A DNA stretch of 64,000 nt from Actinoplanes subtropicus (GTDB lineage: Bacteria > Actinomycetota > Actinomycetes > Mycobacteriales > Micromonosporaceae): the NCBI RefSeq assembly GCF_000721705.1, contig NZ_JOJL01000013.1, positions 248,001-312,000 of the forward strand, given 5' to 3'. This document shows, piece after piece, positions 43,823 to 51,242 of the stretch. The translations under genes were made by a program, and so were the position numbers. The number at the start of each line of letters is the position of its first letter. Position 1 is the first letter of the stretch. The notes under the pieces are model-generated. The model saw nothing but the letters and a program-made list of their open reading frames with translations. It was not told where the DNA came from and ran no database searches.

Positions 43823-44779
43823 TCAGCGCCGTGGCGGCGTGGGTACGGCGTCGAGCAGGTCGACCAGGCGCTTCTCCCATTCGGCATCCGGCATGGCGAC
43901 CTCGGGTTTGGGCAGCAGGCGATGCAGGAGCACCGGAACGGCGACTACCCGCACGTCCTCGGCGGTGGCGAAGGGCCGGCCCTGAGTCGCGGCGATCACC
44001 TGGGCGCCGACGGCGAGCGCGATGGTCCCGCGGGGACTCACGCCGAGTCGGAGCTTGTCGTCGGTCCGGGTGGCCGCGGCCACCCGGACGACGTAGTCGC
44101 GCAGCGCGGCGCCGACCTCGACCTGCCGGACGGCGGCGCGCATGGCGGTGAGCTCGCCGATCCGCAGCACCGTCGGGAGCTGCCCGAGCCGAGGGCCGGC
44201 CACGGCCTGCTCGACCACCGCCATCTCATCGTGGTGCTGGGGATAGCCGACCGAGATGCGCATGAGGAACCTGTCCAGCTGCGATTCGGGCAAGGGATAT
44301 GTGCCGTGGTGATCCGACGGGTTCTGCGTGGCGATGCAGAAGAACGGCTGCACCACCTGATAGGTGCGTAGTCCGACCGTGACCTCGCCCTCGGCCATGA
44401 CCTGCAGGAGTGCCGACTGGGTCCGGGGCGAGGCACGATTGATCTCGTCGCCGAGCAGGACGTTGGCGAATACCGGGCCGGGCCGGAATTCGAATTCACG
44501 ACGGTCCGGATTGAACACGTCGACACCCGTCACATCGGACGGCAACAGGTCCGGCGTGAATTGGATGCGGCGGAATTCGCTGCCGGCCACCGAGGCCGCG
44601 ATCGCCTTGGCGAGCGAGGTCTTGGCCACTCCCGGAACGTCTTCGATGAGCAGGTGCCCTTGCGCGAAGAGGCAGGTGAGTGCCATTCTGATGACGTCCG
44701 GCTTCCCGTGGATAACTCGAGTGATGTTGCCGTGCAGCGCCTGGAAGCGATCCGCGAATTGGATCAATGACAATGGCAT
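43823..44779 (-). CDS. MoxR-family AAA+ ATPase
   Basis: 318 residues, the standard length. P-loop EDVPGVAKTSLAKAIA (the usual GVGKT has Ala for the second Gly), a Walker B strand LLGDEINRA, sensor 1 region CIATQNPSDHHGTYPLPESQ and the lid with SPRGTIALAVGAQV. MoxR ATPases act as chaperones that activate or insert partner proteins. As first gene of the minus-strand operon it leads the DUF58, transglutaminase-like, beta-helix, orphan, Lon/WD40 and STAND genes. Its promoter must lie in the divergent region towards the GH15 gene. Confidence 0.92.
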   Translation of the reverse strand: MPLSLIQFADRFQALHGNITRVIHGKPDVIRMALTCLFAQGHLLIEDVPGVAKTSLAKAIAASVAGSEFRRIQFTPDLLPSDVTGVDVFNPDRREFEFRPGPVFANVLLGDEINRASPRTQSALLQVMAEGEVTVGLRTYQVVQPFFCIATQNPSDHHGTYPLPESQLDRFLMRISVGYPQHHDEMAVVEQAVAGPRLGQLPTVLRIGELTAMRAAVRQVEVGAALRDYVVRVAAATRTDDKLRLGVSPRGTIALAVGAQVIAATQGRPFATAEDVRVVAVPVLLHRLLPKPEVAMPDAEWEKRLVDLLDAVPTPPRR

Positions 44780-45097
44780 CGATGCTCCACGATCCGGTCA
44801 CAACAGCTCATTCCACCACGGGGACACTCGGACCGGTCCAGCCGTTCGGACGAATTGGGCAGTATGATCGGATGCCCATCGAAGATTTACTTCAAGCGAT
44901 TGATCGGCAGACGGAATTCTCCGACGATGCCGCCGCGGCTCGGCGCGCCGGCAAGCCGGGGCCGTCGAGCCGCCACCCGGTGGCCAGGTTCCGCAGCCGC
45001 AGAGGCTCGGGCGCAGGCCGACTGCCAGGCATCGGGAGCCACCGTTTCCGCACCGGCGCGGCGGGTAAAGCGACCGGAGTACCGGAAAGGCGAGGGC
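44780..45097. other. Divergent promoter region, MoxR operon and GH15 gene
   Basis: About 318 bases. The part nearest MoxR (44780-44930) is noticeably AT-richer than its surroundings and contains TATGAT-like and TTGAAG-like boxes, but I cannot fix a -35/-10 pair with proper spacing on either strand. No palindrome stands out. The part nearest the GH15 start is GC-rich with no coding signal. Confidence 0.5.
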
Positions 45098-46915
45098 ATG
45101 CCCGGGCACATCGAGGACTACGCACTGATCGGCGACCGGCAGTCGGCCGCGCTGGTGAGCCGGCACGGGTCGATCGACTGGCTGTGCCTGCCCCGGTTCG
45201 ACTCGACCGCCTGCTTCGCGGCCCTGCTGGGCGACGAGTCCGCCGGGCACTGGCGGATCGCCCCGGCCGGCGCCGGTGCGGCCACCGGCCGGGGCTACCG
45301 CGGCGACACGCTGGTGCTGGAGACCGAGTGGCGGACCGCGGAGGGCACCGTCCGGGTCGTCGACTTCATGCCGCCGCGCGGGGAGGCCGCCGACGTCGTC
45401 CGCATCGTGGTGGGGGTGTCCGGCGCGGTGCCGATGCACATGGATCTCGTGCTGCGATTCGACTACGGCCGGGTCGTGCCCTGGGTCCGGCGGCAGGGCC
45501 CCGACCTGGGCGCGATCGCCGGCCCGGACGCGGTCTGGCTGCGTACCCCGGCACCCCTGCACGGCCGGGACCGCACCACGATCTCGGATTTCACCGTACG
45601 GGCCGGGGAGCGGGTGCCGTTCGTGCTGACCCACCAGGTCTCGCACCTGCCCCGGCCCGAGGCGGTCGACCCGGAAGCGGCCCTGGCCGACACGGAACGC
45701 TACTGGCAGGACTGGATCTCGCGGTGCGACTACGACGGCCGGTGGCCCGAGGCGGTGCGGCGCTCGCTGCTGTTGCTGAAGGCCCTGACGTACGCACCGA
45801 CCGGCGGCATCCTGGCGGCGGCCACCACGTCGCTGCCCGAGCAGATCGGCGGCCCGCGGAACTGGGACTACCGGTACTGCTGGCTGCGCGACGCCACCTT
45901 CACCCTGCAGGCGCTGCTGGGCACCGGCTACGTCGCCGAGGCAAGAGCCTGGCGCGAGTGGCTGCTGCGCGCGGTCGCCGGGGATCCGGCCGACCTGCAG
46001 ATCATGTACGGCGTGGACGGCACCCGCCGGCTGCCCGAGTACACGCTCGACTGGATCGAGGGATATCAGGGCTCGGGCCCGGTCCGGGTCGGCAACGCCG
46101 CCGCCGGGCAGTTCCAGCTGGACGTGTGGGGCGAGGTCCTCGACGGCCTGCACCTGTCCCGCGAGGCCGGCATCTCCACCACCGATGCCGCCTGGGACCT
46201 GCAGAAGGCGCTGCTGGACTACCTCGAGGGCAACTGGCGCCGGCCGGACAACAGCCTCTGGGAGGTCCGCGGCGACCCGCGCCAGTTCGTCCATTCGAAG
46301 GTGATGGCCTGGGCCGGCTTCGACCGCGCGGTGACCGCGGTGCAGCGCCACCGGCTCGACGGCCCGGCCGAGCGGTGGCGCCGCATCCGCGACGAGATCC
46401 ACGCCGAGGTGTGCGAGAAGGGATTCGACGCGGACCGCAACACCTTCACCCAGTCGTACGGCTCGACCGGGCTGGACGCCGCCCTGCTGCTCATCCCGCG
46501 GGTCGGCTTCCTGCCCGCCACCGACTCCCGCGTGGCCGGCACGGTCGAGGCGGTCGAGCGGGAGCTGAGCCACGCCGGTCTGCTGCGGCGTTACCAGCCC
46601 GAACACGACCACGTCGACGGCCTGCCCGGCACCGAGGGCGCGTTTCTGGCCTGCACGTTCTGGCTGGTGGACGCCCTGCACGCGATCGGCCGGCGGGCCG
46701 ACGCCGAGCGGCTGTTCGAGCGGCTGCTCGCCCTGCGCAACGACGTCGGCATGCTGTCCGAGGAGTACGACCCGACCGGCGGGCGCCAGCTCGGCAACAC
46801 CCCGCAGGCGTTCAGCCTGGTCGGCCTGGTGAACTCGGCCCGGTTGCTGAGCGGAACGACCACCCGCACCTCGGCCGGCGCCGGCGAGCAGCGCACCCGG
46901 GCGACCGGGCGCTGA
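45098..46915 (+). CDS. Glycoside hydrolase family 15 protein (glucoamylase/trehalase-like)
   Basis: 605 residues from ATG 45098 after GGAAAGGCGAGGG. It begins IEDYALIGDRQSAALVSRHG and SIDWLCLPRFDS, the hallmark of bacterial cytoplasmic GH15 proteins. An N-terminal beta-sandwich precedes the (alpha/alpha)6 barrel, which has GPRNWDYRYCWLRDATFTL, YTLDWIEGYQGSGPVRVGNA and, near the end, GMLSEEYDPTGGRQLGNTPQ with the catalytic-base Glu region. No signal peptide. The family includes trehalases and glucoamylases that turn over storage or osmolyte glucans, and the substrate here is not fixed. Confidence 0.9.
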   Translation: MPGHIEDYALIGDRQSAALVSRHGSIDWLCLPRFDSTACFAALLGDESAGHWRIAPAGAGAATGRGYRGDTLVLETEWRTAEGTVRVVDFMPPRGEAADVVRIVVGVSGAVPMHMDLVLRFDYGRVVPWVRRQGPDLGAIAGPDAVWLRTPAPLHGRDRTTISDFTVRAGERVPFVLTHQVSHLPRPEAVDPEAALADTERYWQDWISRCDYDGRWPEAVRRSLLLLKALTYAPTGGILAAATTSLPEQIGGPRNWDYRYCWLRDATFTLQALLGTGYVAEARAWREWLLRAVAGDPADLQIMYGVDGTRRLPEYTLDWIEGYQGSGPVRVGNAAAGQFQLDVWGEVLDGLHLSREAGISTTDAAWDLQKALLDYLEGNWRRPDNSLWEVRGDPRQFVHSKVMAWAGFDRAVTAVQRHRLDGPAERWRRIRDEIHAEVCEKGFDADRNTFTQSYGSTGLDAALLLIPRVGFLPATDSRVAGTVEAVERELSHAGLLRRYQPEHDHVDGLPGTEGAFLACTFWLVDALHAIGRRADAERLFERLLALRNDVGMLSEEYDPTGGRQLGNTPQAFSLVGLVNSARLLSGTTTRTSAGAGEQRTRATGR

Positions 46916-46964
46916 CGCCGCGGCTCAGAACGGAGCGGCATCACCCGCGAGGGGACGCACCCCG

Positions 46965-47085
46965 GCCGGCTCCTGGGGAACGCCGAGGACCATCGGGACC
47001 TTGGGCCGAACCGGCGGTCGAGCATCCCCGCGAGCGGTCCGAACACCACCATCATCACGACGGTGGGCAGCAGGAACAGACCGGC
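46965..47085 (-). pseudogene. MFS exporter remnant (DHA2-like)
   Basis: The minus strand reads LFLLPTVVMMVVFGPLAGML and DRRFGP in one frame, and then KVPMVLGVP in the next frame. This is one helix and the start of the cytoplasmic loop of a DHA2-type exporter, with a frameshift. About 40 residues survive. Confidence 0.6.
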
Positions 47086-47431
47086 CGGCCGCCCAGGAGG
47101 CCCTGATGCTGACGCTCCGGTCCTCCGGCGACGAGCGCGTCGACGGCATCCGGGCCTCGATCCTGCGGTCGCTGAGCGAACACCTGGCCACGGCGGCCGG
47201 CTCGGCGGACGACGAGCAGGTCCTCCTCCGGGCCCAGATGGTCCTCGCGGCCTCGCTGGGGATGACGCTGCTCCGCTCGGCGGTCCCCGTGCGGCCGATC
47301 AACAGCGCCAGGTAGCCGCCCGCGATGATGTTGTGGTCGCTGTGGGTGTACTCGCGACCGCCACCGAGGGCGACCTCGTCGGGCCGTTGTCCATCCTGGT
47401 CAACGCGCTGCTACCGGAGGGATCCGCCTGA
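47085..47431 (+). pseudogene. TetR-family regulator C-terminal remnant
   Basis: One frame (to about 47290) reads SSGDERVDGIRASILRSLSE and LRAQMVLAASLGMTLLRSA. A second frame (to the stop at 47431) reads LATATEGDLVGPLSILVNAL and LPEGSA. Joined, they make the ligand-binding domain end of a TetR repressor. The HTH is absent. It lies head to head with the MFS remnant, the usual TetR/exporter arrangement, so both were probably lost together. Confidence 0.65.
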
Positions 47432-47457
47432 GGTTCGGCACCTCGCCGAGCCCGGGC

Positions 47458-47499
47458 GGGGGCCGCCCCGCTTCTCGCACCGCAGCGGGGCCGGCCCCC
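47458..47499. terminator. Long GC hairpin
   Basis: GGGGGCCGCCCCGCT pairs with AGCGGGGCCGGCCCCC across an 11-base loop with a single bulge. It lies between the TetR remnant and the 3' end of the small membrane protein gene, so it may stop transcription from both sides. Confidence 0.6.
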
Positions 47500-47521
47500 C
47501 ACATAGGAGCCGTGCGAAGGA

Positions 47522-47677
47522 TCAGTACCAGTACTTTCGGCCGCCGATCGGACGGCCGACCGCGCCCAGGATCCAGAGCACCGCGCCGACGATCAGCACG
47601 ATGATGCCGATCGTGTACAGGACCGGCACGTGGAGAAATATGCCGATCAACAGGAGAATAAGGCCCACTATCAGCAT
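47522..47677 (-). CDS. Small hydrophobic membrane protein, DUF6131-like
   Basis: 51 residues from ATG 47677, with GGAG 6 bases upstream. Two hydrophobic helices (MLIVGLILLLIGIFL and YTIGIIVLIVGAVLWIL) are joined by a short HVPVL turn. The end, GAVGRPIGGRKYWY, matches the conserved tail of the DUF6131 family of tiny actinobacterial membrane proteins. Function unknown. The family name is from recall of the tail motif. Confidence 0.8.
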   Translation of the reverse strand: MLIVGLILLLIGIFLHVPVLYTIGIIVLIVGAVLWILGAVGRPIGGRKYWY

Positions 47678-47859
47678 GGTCAGCTCCGTTCTCGTTGCGG
47701 CGATTCCGACCGCTCAACCCGGGTACCCCATGCCGTCCTCTCCCAATCCTGACCTGCACGCCACTCTCGATGGGTTTCGATGAAATGACGGCGCGGCGGC
47801 CGACATGTACGTGATGCCGCGCGGGGAGCCGCCCGGCATCACCGATCGAAGGAGCGACC

Positions 47860-48360
47860 TTGGCACGCGCACCCGACCCCGCCCTCTTCGAAAGCCTCTA
47901 CCGGGCCTGCTACGAGGACCTGTTGCGGTACGCCCTGCGCCGCACCGGACGGCCGGAGACCGCCGCCGACGTGGTGGCGGACACGTTCCTGGTCGCGTGG
48001 CGGCGGTTCGGCGACATCCCGGCCGGCAGCGCCCGCCCCTGGCTGTTCGGGGTGGCCCGCAACGTGCTGGCCAATCAGCACCGCGCCGAACGCCGCGACA
48101 CCGACCTCGCCGCCCGGCTCCGCCACGAGCTGAGCGGCGCCACCGTCACCGCGCCCGAGGCGCCCGCCGGCATCGCGTCCGCGTTCGCCACCCTCAACGC
48201 CGCCGACCAGGAGCTGCTGCGCCTGGTCGCCTGGGAGGGCCTGTCCGCCGAGGAGCTGGCCGTGGCGCTCGACTGCTCGGCCAACGCCGCCCGCATCCGC
48301 CTGCACCGCGCCCGGGCCCGTTTCGCCGGCGCGCTGCGCTCGCCCTCGTTGACGAAATAG
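47860..48360 (+). CDS. ECF RNA polymerase sigma factor (SigE-like)
   Basis: 166 residues starting at TTG 47860, which is fixed by GAAGGAG 6 bases upstream. Region 2 is YEDLLRYALRRTGRPETAAD with VVADTFLVAWRRF. Region 4 is LNAADQELLRLVAWEGLSAE with CSANAARIRLHRARARF. Short and without extension. The gene is followed 11 bases later by a membrane protein gene of the kind that pairs with such sigma factors. Confidence 0.92.
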   Translation: MARAPDPALFESLYRACYEDLLRYALRRTGRPETAADVVADTFLVAWRRFGDIPAGSARPWLFGVARNVLANQHRAERRDTDLAARLRHELSGATVTAPEAPAGIASAFATLNAADQELLRLVAWEGLSAEELAVALDCSANAARIRLHRARARFAGALRSPSLTK

Positions 48361-48371
48361 TGGGGACAACC

Positions 48372-49226
48372 ATGGAACCCGACCACATGATCCAGCTCCT
48401 GTCGCCCGAGCTCGACATCCCGCACGCCGCGGCCGACCCGACCGGCCCGGCCGCCGACGACCTGCTGCGCCGCATCACGTCGGCGCCGCCGCCGGCCGCC
48501 CGCCGCCGGTGGGGCCCGCGCCTGGCCGTCGGCGGCGCCCTGGTGACCGGCGTGGCCGCCGCCGTCGTCGCCGCGAGCGTCTGGCTGCCCGACTCCACCC
48601 CCGGCGGGCCCGCCCCGGCCCGCGCCACCGCTCTGCGGTTCACCGCCGGCGCGAGGTACCTCGACATCCGCATCCTGGACCCGGCCGCCGACCCACAGCG
48701 CTACCGCGCGGAGCTGGCGGCGCACGGCCTCGACATCGACCTGTCGCTGGCCGCCGCCGAGCCCGGCAACGTCGGCCGGGTGATCTTCCAGGAGGAGTCC
48801 GGGCCCGGGATCAAGCTGATCGAGGCGCCCGGTGACTGCACGGCCAACGGCGCCTGCGGCGTCGGCGTCCAGGTCCCGCTCGACTATCGGGGGCACGCCA
48901 ACATCGTCTTCGGCCGCACCCCGCGGCCCGGCGAGACGGTCGAGGGTGACGCGCCGATCCTCGCCCCCGCGCAGAAGGCGCAACTGCACGCGCTGATCGG
49001 CCAGAAGGTCGCCGACGCGCGCCGGGAGCTCGCCGCGCACGGCCAGACCCCCAGCTACCGGGTCACCGTCTCGCATTCCGCCGGGCACGGCGTCTGGATC
49101 GGCAAGTCGCTGCCGGTCCCCGCCCCCGCGGTGCTGGACACCTGGATCGTGTACGACGTGGCGCCGCTGCCCGGCAACGTCGTGGCGATGTGGGTCTCGA
49201 AGGACGGCAAGCCGCAGCACGACTGA
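48372..49226 (+). CDS. Membrane protein, probable partner of the upstream ECF sigma
   Basis: 284 residues from ATG 48372. A short cytoplasmic N-terminus (EPDHMIQLLSPELDIPHAAA, then DLLRRITSAPP) leads to one membrane helix (about 56-78, LAVGGALVTGVAAAVVAASV). An extracytoplasmic domain of about 200 residues contains QEESGPGIKLIEAPGDC, CGVGVQVPLDYRG and a C-terminal PASTA-like strand pattern. In actinobacteria such genes follow SigE-type ECF factors. A direct anti-sigma role is plausible but there is no zinc HxxxCxxC motif. Confidence 0.72.
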   Translation: MEPDHMIQLLSPELDIPHAAADPTGPAADDLLRRITSAPPPAARRRWGPRLAVGGALVTGVAAAVVAASVWLPDSTPGGPAPARATALRFTAGARYLDIRILDPAADPQRYRAELAAHGLDIDLSLAAAEPGNVGRVIFQEESGPGIKLIEAPGDCTANGACGVGVQVPLDYRGHANIVFGRTPRPGETVEGDAPILAPAQKAQLHALIGQKVADARRELAAHGQTPSYRVTVSHSAGHGVWIGKSLPVPAPAVLDTWIVYDVAPLPGNVVAMWVSKDGKPQHD

Positions 49227-49244
49227 CCGGATGGGCGAGGACGG

Positions 49245-49269
49245 CCCCCGCGCCCCTGGCGCGGGGGCT
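49245..49269. terminator. Rho-independent-like hairpin
   Basis: An 11-bp perfect stem (GCCCCCGCGCC and its complement) with a CCT loop, 18 bases after the stop of the sigma/membrane-protein operon. Confidence 0.75.
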
Positions 49270-49358
49270 CAGCCGGCGATGGCCTGGGGAAGGAATTCGG
49301 CTGCGAACCGTTTCTTCGGGAGCCACCCGCCTCTGGTGACGCAGCCCACGCCAAGAGT

Positions 49359-49374
49359 TGTTGATGATTCAACA
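49359..49374. promoter_or_regulatory. Palindrome upstream of the GTP cyclohydrolase II operon
   Basis: TGTTGA-TGAT-TCAACA is a perfect 6-bp inverted repeat 50 bases upstream of the ATG. A second related element, AGTTCAACT, lies about 20 bases before the ribosome-binding site. MarR-type proteins bind such TTGA/TCAA palindromes, and a MarR gene ends this operon, so autoregulation is the simplest reading. Confidence 0.6.
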
Positions 49375-49423
49375 TCGGCCCACCATGCTGATTGGTGAAA
49401 GTTCAACTACTTAGGAGGTCGGC

Positions 49424-50077
49424 ATGACGATCACGCCTTCGCTCACGGTTCCGGCCGCACGGGTACGCACGCAGATGATGGTGCCGCTGCGGTTCGCGGA
49501 CGGCTATGCGACCACCGCTGAGGTGTTCACCTTCGGCGGGCTGGCCGACGGCCGCGAGCACCTGGCGCTGGGCCTGGGCGACTGGCGATCGGCACTGCTC
49601 GACGCCGCCGGGCCGCTGGTGCGCCCGCACAGCGAGTGCCTGACCGGGGACGTGTTCGGCTCCCAGCGGTGCGACTGCGGCCCGCAGTTGCGCGAGGCGG
49701 CCGAGCGGATCACCGACACCGGCGGGTTCCTGCTCTACCTGCGGCAGGAGGGCCGGGGCATCGGCCTCTACGCCAAGCTCGACGCCTACGCGCTGCAGGA
49801 CGCCGGGCTCGACACGTACGAGGCGAATCTCGCTCTCGGGTACGGCGAGGACGAGCGGGACTACACCGCGGCGGCGCAGATGCTCCTCGCGCTGGGCGCC
49901 GACCGGATCCGGCTGCTGAGCAACAACCCGGACAAGGCGATCCAGCTCGACGCGCTGGGCGTGCAGGTCACCGACCGGATCCCGACCGGGGTGCACCTGT
50001 CCGGCGCCAACGCCCGCTACCTGTCCACCAAGGTCACGCACACCCACCACACCATCGCCCTGCCGCTGGCCGGCTGA
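49424..50077 (+). CDS. ribA: GTP cyclohydrolase II
   Basis: 217 residues after GGAGG. It converts GTP to 2,5-diamino-6-ribosylamino-4(3H)-pyrimidinone 5'-phosphate, formate and pyrophosphate. Zinc ligands Cys72, Cys83 and Cys85 are in HSECLTGDVFGSQRCDCG. The GTP-binding RQEGRGIGL follows. Tyr122 in AYALQD corresponds to E. coli Tyr105, the residue that distinguishes the complete reaction from formamide-releasing variants, so a normal product is expected. It is not fused to RibB and no other rib gene adjoins, which fits a specialised pathway rather than housekeeping riboflavin synthesis. Confidence 0.93.
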   Translation: MTITPSLTVPAARVRTQMMVPLRFADGYATTAEVFTFGGLADGREHLALGLGDWRSALLDAAGPLVRPHSECLTGDVFGSQRCDCGPQLREAAERITDTGGFLLYLRQEGRGIGLYAKLDAYALQDAGLDTYEANLALGYGEDERDYTAAAQMLLALGADRIRLLSNNPDKAIQLDALGVQVTDRIPTGVHLSGANARYLSTKVTHTHHTIALPLAG

Positions 50078-50082
50078 TCGCC

Positions 50083-50574
50083 ATGACGCTGCCACTGCCC
50101 GCGACGATGCTGTCCGACGTGGACCAGCACTGGCTGAGCGCCGCGATCGACCTGTCCCGGCTGTCGCCGCCCTCGCGCACGCACTACGCCGTGGGAGCCG
50201 TCATCGTCGACGGAAGCGGCACCCTGCTGGCCACCGGCTACACCGGCGAAACCGATCCGGCCTACCACGCCGAGGAGGCCGCGCTGGCCAAGCTCGCCGG
50301 CCGGCCCGGCGCCACGATCTACACCTCGATGGAGCCCTGCACGGTCCGCCGCTCCCGGCCGGTCCCGTGCGCCCGGCTGATCGTGGCGGCCGGCCTCCAC
50401 CGGGTCGTGCTCGCCCTGCGCGAGCCCGCCCTGTTCGCCGACTGCGACGGCGTCGCAACCCTGCGCCGGGCCGGGGTCGACGTGGTCGAGCACACCGCCC
50501 TGGGTGACCGGGTCCGCGAGATCAACGCCCATCTGCTCGTCCGCTCCGCCGGGGAAGGGATCATGACCGAGTGA
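50083..50574 (+). CDS. RibD-like zinc deaminase
   Basis: 163 residues, 5 bases after ribA. Cytidine-deaminase fold with zinc ligands His62 and catalytic Glu64 in YHAEEAAL, and Cys86 and Cys96 in EPCTVRRSRPVPC. This is the form seen in the N-terminal deaminase of RibD. It probably deaminates the GTP cyclohydrolase II product or a relative. The RibD reductase domain is absent. The stop overlaps the start of the MarR gene (GTGA). Confidence 0.85.
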   Translation: MTLPLPATMLSDVDQHWLSAAIDLSRLSPPSRTHYAVGAVIVDGSGTLLATGYTGETDPAYHAEEAALAKLAGRPGATIYTSMEPCTVRRSRPVPCARLIVAAGLHRVVLALREPALFADCDGVATLRRAGVDVVEHTALGDRVREINAHLLVRSAGEGIMTE

Positions 50575-51038
50575 CCGACGCACCAGCCCCGCGGTGGCTC
50601 AGCAGCACCGAGATGGACGCCTGGATGAACCTCGTCCAGGTGCTGATGGTCCTGCCCACCGCCCTGGACCAGCAGCTGCGCGAGGACGCCGGCCTCCCGC
50701 ACGCGTACTACATGATCCTGGCCACGCTCAGCGGCCGGCCGGGCCGGGCCATGCGGATGACCCAGCTCGCCCGCGGGTCCGGCACCACCACCACCCGGCT
50801 CTCGCACGCGGTCACCGCCCTCGAGCAGCGCGGCTGGATCCGGCGCTATCCCTGCCCGAGCGACAAACGCGGCCAGATCGCCGAGCTCACCGACGAGGGC
50901 ATGGCCGCCCTGCGCGCCGCGGCGCCCGGCCACGTCAGCGAGGTGCGCCGCCTCGTCTTCGACCGCCTCACCGACGAGGACGTCACCCATCTACGCGAGA
51001 TCGCCGCCAAACTCCTGCCGCCCGGCGCCGACGCCTGA
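50571..51038 (+). CDS. MarR-family transcriptional regulator
   Basis: 155 residues from GTG 50571, overlapping the deaminase by 4 bases. Winged helix with MRMTQLARGSGTTTTRLSHA and a wing RGWIRRYPCPSDKRGQIAEL, flanked by dimerisation helices. Regulators of this type usually repress their own operon and release DNA on binding a metabolite, here perhaps a pyrimidine or flavin intermediate. The palindrome before ribA is the likely site. Confidence 0.9.
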   Translation: MTDAPAPRWLSSTEMDAWMNLVQVLMVLPTALDQQLREDAGLPHAYYMILATLSGRPGRAMRMTQLARGSGTTTTRLSHAVTALEQRGWIRRYPCPSDKRGQIAELTDEGMAALRAAAPGHVSEVRRLVFDRLTDEDVTHLREIAAKLLPPGADA

Positions 51039-51202
51039 GACGGCGGAGGTGCCGGCCTCGCGGAGCAGGCCGGGAGTGCGGGAACCGATCCGATCGCCCA
51101 GGCCGAGAGCGTCCGCGGCGTCGACGGTCGAGCCGGCGCAGGTCATCGTCCGCGAATCCGCGTAGCCGCCCGCGGTTCGCGAATCCGCACCGCGGGGAGT
51201 AC

Positions 51203-51228
51203 GCCGGCGGGCCGGGTGGCCCGCCGGC
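51203..51228. terminator. Convergent-gene hairpin
   Basis: A perfect 11-bp stem (GCCGGCGGGCC and its complement) with a GGGT loop sits between the MarR and GH6 cellulase genes, 15 bases from the cellulase stop. Confidence 0.7.
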
Positions 51229-51242
51229 GGGATGGGCTCCGG

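Noticed and set aside
31224..44779. The operon as a toxin-antitoxin, restriction or known named phage-defence system
   Set aside because: No nuclease, methyltransferase, TIR, reverse transcriptase or toxin domain is visible, so only a general conflict/signalling hypothesis is kept.
44767..47106. A 779-codon plus-strand frame over the GH15 gene
   Set aside because: Shadow frame; GH15 motifs are all in the frame starting at 45098.
47813..47840. Hairpin GATGCCG...CGGCATC ahead of the ECF sigma gene as a riboswitch
   Set aside because: Only a 7-bp stem with a GC-rich loop and no matching aptamer pattern.
49424..50574. ribA and deaminase as a complete riboflavin operon
   Set aside because: No ribB, ribE, ribH or RibD reductase domain is present.
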